From an uncultured Christensenella sp. (lineage in GTDB: Bacteria; Bacillota; Clostridia; Christensenellales; Borkfalkiaceae): a stretch of 64,000 nt of DNA. Location: positions 248,001 through 312,000 of the forward strand of contig CAJUME010000005.1 of the NCBI GenBank assembly GCA_910587015.1. The letters run 5' to 3'. Position 1 is the stretch's first letter. Every line of letters begins with the position of its first letter. The notes under the pieces are model-generated. The model was not told the origin of the DNA, did no database searches, and was given only the letters and a program-made list of their open reading frames with translations. The position numbers were made by a program, and so were the translations under genes. Shown here piece after piece: positions 50,236 to 58,881 of this stretch.

Positions 50236-53200
50236 TTATTTTTTAATGAGTGAAAGCGTTACCTTTTCGCCGTTGACGTTCTGCTCGCGCGTGAAAGCTT
50301 CGCTGTTTTCCAAAAGCCCCTCGTTCACCTTTTCCGCAAGCACGTCGCTCGCAAAGTTGGCGGTCTGCAACACCTTTAAAGCCTTTCCGCTTGCTTCAAA
50401 GTACACTTCTATTCTGTCAGTAACCTCAAAGCCCGCTTCCTTGCGCATATTCTGAATTTTGGAAACAATTTCGCGCTCTATACCCTCGAAAATAAGCTCT
50501 TCGGTAAGCTGACTGTTAAGCGCGACCGTTATTCCCTTATCCTCTGCCGCGACAAAGCCACCCGCGCTCTCAGAGAAAATCTGCAAATCCTCTTGCTTTA
50601 AATATATATCCTCGCCCGCAATTTGGTAAGTACCGCCGTTTTTAACTGCGTTTACAACCTCTTTGGCGTTGCAGTTTGCAAGGAAAGCGGAAATAACCCC
50701 TAATTTTTTACCGTATTTGGGACCGAGAGTTTTAAGCTGAGGCTTTAATTTATAGCTGATATATTTTTCCGCGTCGTCCGCAAGCTTAAACGCTTTGACG
50801 TTAAGCTCGTCCAAAACAATTGACTTTTCCTCTGCGGAAAGCTCTACTTTTTTATCGGAAACTACGAACATTTCCGAAAGCGGCTGACGGTTTTTAAGGT
50901 TGCCCGCATTGCGCGCGGCTCTGCCGAGTATTACAATCTGCAAAACCTGCTCCATTCCCTCTTCAAGCGCTTTGTCTATATACTTTTTATCTGCCTTGGG
51001 GAATGCGCAAAGGTGCACCGACTTGGGCGCTTTTTTATCGAACGCAGGCACTAAATTCTGATACATCATTTCGGCTATAAACGGCGTATAGGGCGCAGTC
51101 AGCTTTGCAAGCGTGACCAGAACGGTATAAAGCGTGGTGTATGCCGCCGCCTTGTCGTCCGTCATATCCGCGCCCCAGTAGCGGTCGCGGCAACGGCGCA
51201 CATACCAGTTTGACAGAACGTCTGCAAAGTCCTGCAATGCGCGCGCGCTTTCGAAAATTTCGTACACGGCAAGGCTTTCGTCCACAAATTTTATAAGCGA
51301 ATTCAGCTTGGAAAGTATCCACTTATCCATTAATGACAGCTTACACTTCTTTAAATCGTATTTTGAAGGGTCGTATTTGTCGATTTCCGCGTACAGCGTA
51401 AAGAACGCGTATGTGTTCCAAAGCGTGCCGATATATTTACGCTGAGCTTCGGAAACAGTTTCCTCTGCAAATCTTGACGGAAGCCACGGCGCAGAAGAGG
51501 TATAGAAGTACCAGCGCACCGCGTCCGCACCCTGCTTGTCGAGAATGCTCCACGGGTCAACGACGTTGCCCTTATGCTTGGACATTTTTATGCCGTTCTT
51601 GTCATTGACGTGTCCTAAAACTATGCAGTTTTTAAAGGGCGCCTTGCCGAAAAGTATGGTATTGATTACAAGCAGAGTATAGAACCACCCGCGCGTCTGG
51701 TCGACCGCCTCGGAAATAAAGTCTGCGGGGAAGGTTTCCTCAAACAAGTCCTTGTTTTCAAAAGGATAATGATACTGCGCGAACGGCATAGAGCCACTGT
51801 CAAACCAGCAGTCGATAACCTCTGGCGTGCGCTTCATTTTTCCGCCGCATTTGGGGCATTTGCACGTTAAATTATCAAGATAGGGGCGGTGCAATTCTAT
51901 ATCGTCCGTTGCTTTAAGCCCGCATTTTTCTTTTAATTCGGCTTTGCTGCCTATTACCTCTATTTCGCCGCAGTCGGGGCAGACCCAGACAGGCAACGGC
52001 GTACCCCAGTAACGGTCGCGGGAAAGACCCCAGTCGATAACGTTTTCAAGGAAGTTGCCCATTCTGCCCTCTTTTATATTGTCGGGCATCCAGTTTACCG
52101 AGCGGTTTGCAGCGATTATATCCTTTTTGACCTTTGTCACCTCTATAAACCAGCTCGATTTTGCATAGTAAAGCAACGGGGTATCGCAACGCCAGCAGTG
52201 CGGATAGTCATGCTCGAACGGAATTACGCTGAACAAAAGCCCGCTTTTTTCAAGTCTGTCCAAAATGGCCTTGTCTGCCTTTTTTGCGAAAACGCCGTTT
52301 AAGCTTTCAAAACGCTCATCAAAGCAGCCCCTTTCGTTAACGAGCTGAACAACGGGCAGACCGTATTTTTTGCCGACCTTATAGTCGTCCTCGCCGAATG
52401 CGGGTGCAATGTGAACAACGCCCGTACCATCGCCCATGGTAACGTAGGTATCGCACACGATATAGTGCGCCTTTATTGCCTTGCTTGCGGGGGAAACGCG
52501 CTTTATCTCCTCAACCGTTTCATTGAAAAGCGGTTCGTATTCAAGCCCTTCCCATTCCTTGCCGTTCTTCTTTGCCAAAATGGTATAATCTTCAAAGAAT
52601 TTGGGTGCAAGGGCTTCGGCTAAAATATATCTTTCACCGTCCTTTTCAAGCTCTATATACGGCTCGTCGGGGTTGACGCAGAGCGCCACGTTCGAAGGCA
52701 GCGTCCACGGCGTTGTCGTCCAGGCGAGTATATAACGGTTTTCCGCGCCCTTTACTTTAAAGCGCGCCACGGCGGAATTTTCTTTGACGAGCTTATAGCC
52801 CTGCGCAACCTCGTGCGAGGAAAGCGCCGTTCCGCAACGCGGGCAATAGGGCACGATTTTATGCCCCTTGTATAAAAGCCCCTTTTGGTGCATTTGCTTT
52901 AAAGCCCACCACTCCGACTCGATATAATTATCATCGTAGGTGACGTAAGGGTTGTCCATATCCACCCAGTAGCCAACGCGGTCGGACATTTTTTCCCACT
53001 CGCCCTTGTACTTCCACACGGACTGCTTGCACTGCTTAATGAACGGCTCTATTCCATAGCCCTCAATCTGCGGCTTGCCGTCAAGACCGAGGTTTTTTTC
53101 CACCTCAAGCTCCACAGGCAGACCGTGGGTATCCCAGCCCGCTTTTCTTAAAACGTGCTTGCCGCGCATAGACTGGTAACGCGGAATAATGTCCTTCATA

Positions 53201-53388
53201 ACGCGCGTTAAAATATGCCCGACGTGCGGCTTGCCGTTGGCTGTGGGCGGGCCGTCGTAAAAGGAAAATTCTTCCCCGCCGACGTTTTTGCGGATGCTTT
53301 CGCCAAAAACATCGTTACTCTTCCAAAAAGCTATAATTTCCTTTTCTCTTTCCACAAAATTAAGGGAAGTGTCTACTTTTTTGTACAT
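50236..53388 (-). CDS. ileS: Isoleucyl-tRNA synthetase, eukaryote-like (IleS2) type
   Basis: 1050 aa. HIGH motif in GKPHVGHILTR near residue 52, KMSKS-type GIKMSKHKGN near residue 607, editing domain between, and a zinc-type CPDCG and CPKCGGK in the middle. Length and segments such as GWDTHGLPVELEVEKNLGL and YGIEPFIKQCKQSV match the IleS2 class, which is typically mupirocin-insensitive, instead of the common bacterial IleS1. No T-box leader: only 30 bp separate it from tsaD. Confidence 0.93.
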   Translation of the reverse strand: MYKKVDTSLNFVEREKEIIAFWKSNDVFGESIRKNVGGEEFSFYDGPPTANGKPHVGHILTRVMKDIIPRYQSMRGKHVLRKAGWDTHGLPVELEVEKNLGLDGKPQIEGYGIEPFIKQCKQSVWKYKGEWEKMSDRVGYWVDMDNPYVTYDDNYIESEWWALKQMHQKGLLYKGHKIVPYCPRCGTALSSHEVAQGYKLVKENSAVARFKVKGAENRYILAWTTTPWTLPSNVALCVNPDEPYIELEKDGERYILAEALAPKFFEDYTILAKKNGKEWEGLEYEPLFNETVEEIKRVSPASKAIKAHYIVCDTYVTMGDGTGVVHIAPAFGEDDYKVGKKYGLPVVQLVNERGCFDERFESLNGVFAKKADKAILDRLEKSGLLFSVIPFEHDYPHCWRCDTPLLYYAKSSWFIEVTKVKKDIIAANRSVNWMPDNIKEGRMGNFLENVIDWGLSRDRYWGTPLPVWVCPDCGEIEVIGSKAELKEKCGLKATDDIELHRPYLDNLTCKCPKCGGKMKRTPEVIDCWFDSGSMPFAQYHYPFENKDLFEETFPADFISEAVDQTRGWFYTLLVINTILFGKAPFKNCIVLGHVNDKNGIKMSKHKGNVVDPWSILDKQGADAVRWYFYTSSAPWLPSRFAEETVSEAQRKYIGTLWNTYAFFTLYAEIDKYDPSKYDLKKCKLSLMDKWILSKLNSLIKFVDESLAVYEIFESARALQDFADVLSNWYVRRCRDRYWGADMTDDKAAAYTTLYTVLVTLAKLTAPYTPFIAEMMYQNLVPAFDKKAPKSVHLCAFPKADKKYIDKALEEGMEQVLQIVILGRAARNAGNLKNRQPLSEMFVVSDKKVELSAEEKSIVLDELNVKAFKLADDAEKYISYKLKPQLKTLGPKYGKKLGVISAFLANCNAKEVVNAVKNGGTYQIAGEDIYLKQEDLQIFSESAGGFVAAEDKGITVALNSQLTEELIFEGIEREIVSKIQNMRKEAGFEVTDRIEVYFEASGKALKVLQTANFASDVLAEKVNEGLLENSEAFTREQNVNGEKVTLSLIKK

Positions 53389-53418
53389 ATTTCCTCTTTT
53401 AAAAGTAAAGCGATTTTT

Positions 53419-54453
53419 TTATTTTAACGGAATCTGCGCCTTTGCGTTCAGCGACATATCGGCAAAATTGCCCAGATTGTACTGAATAAGCCCCTCCGCC
53501 GCAATCATAGCCGCGTTGTCGGTACAGTATTTTTTTTCGGGAAGAATAAGCTTTAAACCCGCTTTTTCGCACTCGGTTGCAAGCGTTTCGCGCAAGTATC
53601 CGTTAGCTATAACCCCGCCGCCTGCCGTGACCGTGCCCGCACCCAGCTTTTTTGCGCTTTCCACCGTCTTTTTAACAAGCGGGTCGACCGCCGCATGCTG
53701 AAACGAACAGGCAACATCGCACGGATTGATTTTTTCGCCTTTCTGCTCTGCATTGTGACAGTAATTTATAACCGCCGTTTTTAAACCGCTGTACGAAAGC
53801 TGTAATTTTTCTGAATTTTTAACAAGACACGGCGGAAATTTTATGTTGCCTTCGCCGTTTTTTGCAAGCCGTTCAACGTTTACTCCGCCGGGGTATTCAA
53901 GCCCCAAAACGCGCGCAACCTTATCGAAAGCCTCGCCCGCCGCGTCGTCGCACGTTCCGCCGAGCACGTTGAAGCCTGAATAGCTTTCCGTATGCAGAAT
54001 TGCCGTATGCCCGCCGCTTGCCAAAAGCGTTATAAAGGGCGGTTTAAGCGCTTCGTCCTGCAAGTACGCCGCCGCCAGATGTCCGCGGATATGATTGACC
54101 GCGATAAGCGGAATATTTAGGGCATAAGCAAGCGATTTCGCAAACGACAGCCCAACCAAAAGCGCGCCCAATAGTCCCGCGCCGTAGGTTACCGCAACCG
54201 CGTCAAGCTCGATTATTTCAACGCCCGCCGCCGTCAATGCACGGTTTACAACCTCGGCGACCGCGTCCGTATGCGCGCGGGAGGCTATTTCGGGAACAAC
54301 TCCGCCGTATTTAGCCTGCTCGGTTGCAGATGATATTATCTCGCTTGAAAGCAGTCTTCTGCCGCGGATAACAGCCGCCGCCGTTTCGTCGCAGCTGGAT
54401 TCTATGCCCAAAATAAGCGGGCTTTGTTTTATGGTTTTATCAGGATTGTACAT
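53419..54453 (-). CDS. tsaD: tRNA N6-threonylcarbamoyladenosine synthase subunit TsaD
   Basis: 344 aa ASKHA-fold protein transferring threonylcarbamoyl to A37 of ANN-reading tRNAs. ILGIESSCDETAAAV at the N-terminus, metal-binding HIRGH (HxxxH type) near residue 122, SGGHT near residue 147 and GGGVIANGYLR near residue 280. 18 nt after prfB. Confidence 0.95.
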   Translation of the reverse strand: MYNPDKTIKQSPLILGIESSCDETAAAVIRGRRLLSSEIISSATEQAKYGGVVPEIASRAHTDAVAEVVNRALTAAGVEIIELDAVAVTYGAGLLGALLVGLSFAKSLAYALNIPLIAVNHIRGHLAAAYLQDEALKPPFITLLASGGHTAILHTESYSGFNVLGGTCDDAAGEAFDKVARVLGLEYPGGVNVERLAKNGEGNIKFPPCLVKNSEKLQLSYSGLKTAVINYCHNAEQKGEKINPCDVACSFQHAAVDPLVKKTVESAKKLGAGTVTAGGGVIANGYLRETLATECEKAGLKLILPEKKYCTDNAAMIAAEGLIQYNLGNFADMSLNAKAQIPLK

Positions 54454-54471
54454 TTGGCAAGCCGCGCTTTA

Positions 54472-55572
54472 TTATACCGTCTTTTTTAAATAATCTATAA
54501 TAAACCCTTGAATATCGCCGTCCATTACGCCTTGAACGTTTGTCATTTCAAAGCCCGTGCGGTGGTCCTTGACAAGGGTATACGGGCAGAAAACGTAGGA
54601 GCGTATCTGACTGCCCCATTCGATTTTTTTGATTTCGCCCTTTAACTCGGCGTCCGCCGCCTCGCGCTCGGCAATCTGACGCTCCACCAGCTTTGCGCGG
54701 AGGTATTCAAATGCCATAGCCTTGTTTTGCAGCTGACTGCGTTCATTCTGGCAAGTAACCACTATGCCCGTGGGGAAGTGGGTAATTCTTATAGCCGTTT
54801 CTGTCTTGTTTACCTTTTGACCGCCCGCGCCCGAGGAACGGTAAACGTCAATGCGGATGTCCTCATCGCGTATTTCCACCTCACCCGCATCGTCAACCTC
54901 GGGCATAACCTCTAACGAGGCAAAGGAGGTATGTCTGCGCTTGTTGCTGTCGAAGGGTGATATTCGCACAAGCCTGTGCACGCCCTTTTCCGCCTTTAAA
55001 AAGCCGTAAGCGTTTTCGCCGTCCACCTTGAAGCTGACAGACTTCAAGCCCGCCTCATCGCCGTCCTCAAAGTCCAGCTCGGTAACCTTAAAGCCCTGCT
55101 GCTCGCAATAGCGGCAATACATTCTGTACAGCATTTGCGTCCAGTCGCATGCCTCTGTGCCGCCCGCGCCAGCGTGGAGATTTAAAATGGCGTTATTTGC
55201 ATCGTACTTACCGCGCAAAAGCGCGCGGATACGCATATTTTCTATATCCTCTTCGGCTGCGGAAATCATTGCCTCCAGCTCGGGAATAAGTCCCTCATCG
55301 TCAGCCTCTTCGATAAGGTCGATAAAAGCGTTTGCGTCTGCAATTGCGTTTTCGCCGTTTTTATAGGAGGCAAGCTTGCCCTCTACCGAGGAAATTTCGC
55401 GCCCGATTTTTTTTGATTTTTCCAAATCCTGCCAAACCTCGGGGTTTTCCTGCTCGGTTTTAAGCGCGGCAAGGCGCGCGCCGAGGTTGTCTATATCCAG
55501 CGCGTATTTTGCCTCTGCAAGGGTGGCTTCCAAAGCCTTTAATTTTAATCTGTAATCGTCTGCCTTAAACAT
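54472..55572 (-). CDS. prfB: Peptide chain release factor 2
   Basis: 366 aa, recognises UGA and UAA. Codon-recognition tripeptide SPF in ISPFDSN near residue 207 and GGQ in SSGAGGQKVNK near residue 250. The reading frame is continuous from the ATG through residue 26, so the +1 programmed frameshift found in most prfB genes is absent. Follows secA by 40 nt. Confidence 0.95.
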   Translation of the reverse strand: MFKADDYRLKLKALEATLAEAKYALDIDNLGARLAALKTEQENPEVWQDLEKSKKIGREISSVEGKLASYKNGENAIADANAFIDLIEEADDEGLIPELEAMISAAEEDIENMRIRALLRGKYDANNAILNLHAGAGGTEACDWTQMLYRMYCRYCEQQGFKVTELDFEDGDEAGLKSVSFKVDGENAYGFLKAEKGVHRLVRISPFDSNKRRHTSFASLEVMPEVDDAGEVEIRDEDIRIDVYRSSGAGGQKVNKTETAIRITHFPTGIVVTCQNERSQLQNKAMAFEYLRAKLVERQIAEREAADAELKGEIKKIEWGSQIRSYVFCPYTLVKDHRTGFEMTNVQGVMDGDIQGFIIDYLKKTV

Positions 55573-55612
55573 AAACGTGACGTTTATTCCTTGTAGCTTA
55601 ATTTAAGCCTTA

Positions 55613-58600
55613 TTACTTATGGTCCTTCCAGTAGCAGCAGTCCTTGTATTTCTTACCCGAACCGCAGGGGCAGGGGTCGTTTCTGCCGACCTTTGCAGAC
55701 TTAGGCGCAACCTTGGGAATTTGCTTGCCGCCAATATTAGTCATAAGCCCCGCGGGCGACTGCGGAGCCGCGCCTATCACTGGCGCGCCCGAATTTGCGG
55801 GTCTTGTCTGCGCCGCAGAAGGAGTTGTCGCCGCCGAGGGGGTAAGTCCGCCGTTGTTCTGCGCGGAAGGAGCCGCCTCGCCGTTTGCAGACTGCTCTGC
55901 CGCTCTTTGCTGAGCAATTTCCTGCGCGCGCGCCGCTACCGAGGGGTTAATTCCGCTTGCACTGCCGTTTGCGGGCGCGGTCTGCGCCTCTGCGGGACGA
56001 CTTGCGGGACGCTGCGCGGGCTGGGGCATGGGAACGCGTACAATTCTGCCCTTCAAAAGCCTTGAAATGGTAGTCGTCTGAACGCGCTCTATCATTTCCT
56101 CGAACATTTCGTAGCCTTCATGCTTGTAGGCGATTACGGGGTCCTGCTGGGCGTAGCCGCGCAAGCCTATACCCTTTCTAAGCTGGTCCATTGCATCGAT
56201 ATGGTCAATCCAGTTTCTGTCAACCGAACGCAAAAGCTCGTTGCGCTCTATCTGGTGATAGTCAACCTGACCCTCCGTCATTTCCGCAATGTTTAATATC
56301 TTCTGCTCGTAAGCCTTTATAACTTCCTTGGAGATTTTGTTTATTGCGCGCTCGTAATCCCAACGCTCCAGCATTTCACGGGTAATTACAAAGGTGCACT
56401 CGTCGGGATAAACCTTTTGCAGTAAAGCCGCGTTAAGCGCGTTCTCGTCCCATTTTTCGGGCATGGCATCGGTATTTACCGTTTCGCCAACGATTTTTTC
56501 AACATAGTCGGGGATATATTTGAGCATTTGCTCGTGCACGTCCTCGCCCTTCAAAACCTTCATACGCTCGCCGTAAATGGTTTTGCGTTGTTCGTTCATT
56601 ACCTCGTCATATTGCAGAGTGTGCTTTCTTATACCGAAGTTTCTGCCCTCTATCGCCCTTTGCGCGTTTTCTACGCTGCGGGTAAGCATTTTGCTTTGCA
56701 GACACTGGTCGTCATCTATTTTGAAGACGTTGTAAAGCTTTTTCATGCTTTCGCCGCCGAAACGCTTTGCAAGGTCGTCCTCAAGCGAAATAAAGAAAAT
56801 GGAATCGCCGGGGTCGCCCTGACGCCCGCTTCGTCCGCGAAGCTGGTTGTCTATACGGCGGGACTCGTGCCGCTCGGTACCGAGTATGCAAAGTCCGCCC
56901 GCCTTAATAACCTCTTGCTTTTCCGCGTCCGTTTCCTTTTTGTAGTTTGCGTACAGCTCGGCATAGCGCGCGCGGGCAGTCTGTTCTTCTTCCGTAAACT
57001 CTCTGTCCGCGTAGGAGATTGCAACCTCTACCATTTCGTGGTTGAAGCCCTCCTCGCGCATGCGTTTTTTTGCGAGATATTCGGGGTTGCCGCCCAAAAG
57101 AATATCCGTTCCGCGGCCCGCCATGTTTGTTGCGATTGTAACTGCGTTAAGTCTGCCCGCCTGCGCAACGATTTCCGCCTCGCGCTCGTGGTTCTTTGCG
57201 TTAAGAATATTGTGCTTGACGCCGTTTCTGCGCAATAAACGCGAAATTTCTTCCGACTTTTCAACCGTAACGGTACCAATAAGAATGGGCTGACCCTTTG
57301 CGTGGCGCTCTACAACCTCGTTTACAATCGCCTTTTTCTTGCCCTCTGTCGTGGAATAAATCATATCCGCGTAGTCCGCTCTCTGCACGGGGCGGTTGGT
57401 GGGGATAGGCACAACGTCCAACGCGTAAATCGTTCTGAATTCGTCCTCTTCCGTCATTGCAGTACCCGTCATACCCGCAAGCTTTGAATAAAGGCGGAAA
57501 TAGTTCTGGAAGGTGACGGTCGCGTGCGTCTTGTTCTCTTCCTTAACCTTAACCTTTTCCTTTGCCTCGATTGCCTGATGAAGTCCGTCGGAATATCTTC
57601 TGCCGTTCAAAACACGGCCGGTAAATTCGTCTACAATCAGAATTTCGCCATCGCCGGAAACTATATATTCCTCTCCGTTATGGAACAGCTCGTGCGCCTT
57701 CAACGCTTGCTGAATGTGGTGGTTAAGCTCTGCATTTTCTATATCGCCGAGGTTTTTAATGCCGAAAAAGCGTTCCGCCTTTTCCGCGCCGTTTTCGGTA
57801 ATGGTTACCGACTTATCCTGTCTGTCGATAACGTAGTCCCAGTTTTCCATTTCCTCCAAAACGGCGGCAAGGTGGTCCTGCGCGGCCTGCTCTTCTTCGG
57901 AAAACTCTTTCTTTCTGCGCGAGGGCGCGTGCTTTTCCGCTTCCTTTTTATCATCATCAAAGCCGCCCGATAGAGTGCGGACGAATTTATCCACCTCCTC
58001 ATACAGCTTAGAGCTTTCTCCGCCTCTGCCGGAGATTATAAGCGGCGTTCTCGCCTCATCGATAAGAATACTGTCGACCTCGTCTATAATGCAATAGTTA
58101 AGCTCGCGCTGAACCATTGCGGGAATGGAGGTCTTTAAATTATCGCGTAGATAGTCGAAGCCAAGCTCGTTATTCGTTGCATAAATAATATCGCACCGGT
58201 ACGCCTTTTTCTTATCCTCGTCGTCCATTCCGGGCACGACAACGCCGACGGTAAGCCCCATAAATTTATGAACCTTGCCCATCCATTCCGCATCGCGCTT
58301 TGCAAGATAGTCGTTGACGGTGACGATATGCACGCCCTTGCCCGTCAGCGCGTTAAGGTATGCGGGAAGGGTGGAAACAAGCGTCTTTCCTTCGCCCGTT
58401 TTCATTTCCGCAATTCTGCCTTGGTGCAAGCATATGCCGCCTACAATCTGAACGTGGAAGTGCTTCATTTTAAGCACGCGCCAGCTTGCCTCTCTTAAAG
58501 CGGCAAACGCATCGAACATAATGTCGTCAAGCGTTTCGCCCTGTGCAAGCCTGTCCTTTAAAACGTTGGTCTGATTTTTCAGCTCCTCGTCGGACATATC

Positions 58601-58702
58601 CGTATACTTCTGCTCTAACGCTTCCACCTTTAAGGCAAGCTTATTAAGTTTTTTGAGAGCGCTGCGGCTGTCCGCGCCGAGAATAAATTTTATTAAACCC
58701 AT
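55613..58702 (-). CDS. secA: Preprotein translocase ATPase SecA
   Basis: 1029 aa. Walker A MKTGEGKT near residue 105, DEVDSILIDEART (DEAD-type) near residue 210, GRGTDILLGGN, and the arginine-finger region QLRGRSGRQGDPG. The C-terminus has a long Ala/Pro/Gln linker (residues about 900-1000) before the zinc-binding NDPCPCGSGKKYKDCC. A charged insert near residue 270 (RRKKEFSEEEQ) also adds length. Start at 58702 (MGLIKFILG) with AAGGA upstream; the open frame runs 42 codons further. Confidence 0.96.
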   Translation of the reverse strand: MGLIKFILGADSRSALKKLNKLALKVEALEQKYTDMSDEELKNQTNVLKDRLAQGETLDDIMFDAFAALREASWRVLKMKHFHVQIVGGICLHQGRIAEMKTGEGKTLVSTLPAYLNALTGKGVHIVTVNDYLAKRDAEWMGKVHKFMGLTVGVVVPGMDDEDKKKAYRCDIIYATNNELGFDYLRDNLKTSIPAMVQRELNYCIIDEVDSILIDEARTPLIISGRGGESSKLYEEVDKFVRTLSGGFDDDKKEAEKHAPSRRKKEFSEEEQAAQDHLAAVLEEMENWDYVIDRQDKSVTITENGAEKAERFFGIKNLGDIENAELNHHIQQALKAHELFHNGEEYIVSGDGEILIVDEFTGRVLNGRRYSDGLHQAIEAKEKVKVKEENKTHATVTFQNYFRLYSKLAGMTGTAMTEEDEFRTIYALDVVPIPTNRPVQRADYADMIYSTTEGKKKAIVNEVVERHAKGQPILIGTVTVEKSEEISRLLRRNGVKHNILNAKNHEREAEIVAQAGRLNAVTIATNMAGRGTDILLGGNPEYLAKKRMREEGFNHEMVEVAISYADREFTEEEQTARARYAELYANYKKETDAEKQEVIKAGGLCILGTERHESRRIDNQLRGRSGRQGDPGDSIFFISLEDDLAKRFGGESMKKLYNVFKIDDDQCLQSKMLTRSVENAQRAIEGRNFGIRKHTLQYDEVMNEQRKTIYGERMKVLKGEDVHEQMLKYIPDYVEKIVGETVNTDAMPEKWDENALNAALLQKVYPDECTFVITREMLERWDYERAINKISKEVIKAYEQKILNIAEMTEGQVDYHQIERNELLRSVDRNWIDHIDAMDQLRKGIGLRGYAQQDPVIAYKHEGYEMFEEMIERVQTTTISRLLKGRIVRVPMPQPAQRPASRPAEAQTAPANGSASGINPSVAARAQEIAQQRAAEQSANGEAAPSAQNNGGLTPSAATTPSAAQTRPANSGAPVIGAAPQSPAGLMTNIGGKQIPKVAPKSAKVGRNDPCPCGSGKKYKDCCYWKDHK

Positions 58703-58766
58703 GATTTTATTCCTTAAATCCGCCGTTTTGGTTTGAACGTGCGGAATATATTTTCTGCCATATACA

Positions 58767-58795
58767 ATTGTACTATATTTAACCGCATATGTAAA
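58767..58795 (-). promoter_or_regulatory. secA promoter
   Basis: Minus strand TTTACA (58790-58795), 17-bp spacer, TACAAT (58767-58772). Confidence 0.65.
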
Positions 58796-58834
58796 ATTGT
58801 TTTTTGAAAAAATTGTAAATTTTTGCAAAATGAA

Positions 58835-58864
58835 GCGGCGGCGGACATTAATGTCCGCCGCCGC
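58835..58864 (-). terminator. Terminator-like palindrome after adenine deaminase
   Basis: GCGGCGGCGGACATT and its complement, 30-nt perfect palindrome, 17 nt past the ade stop. The following minus strand is TTCATTTTG, a weak T run. Confidence 0.65.
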
Positions 58865-58881
58865 GCTTTGATTATTTTTAT

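Noticed and set aside
53389..53418. T-box leader for ileS
   Set aside because: Only 30 bp separate tsaD from ileS; no room for a T-box, and no AGGGTGG-type sequence is present.
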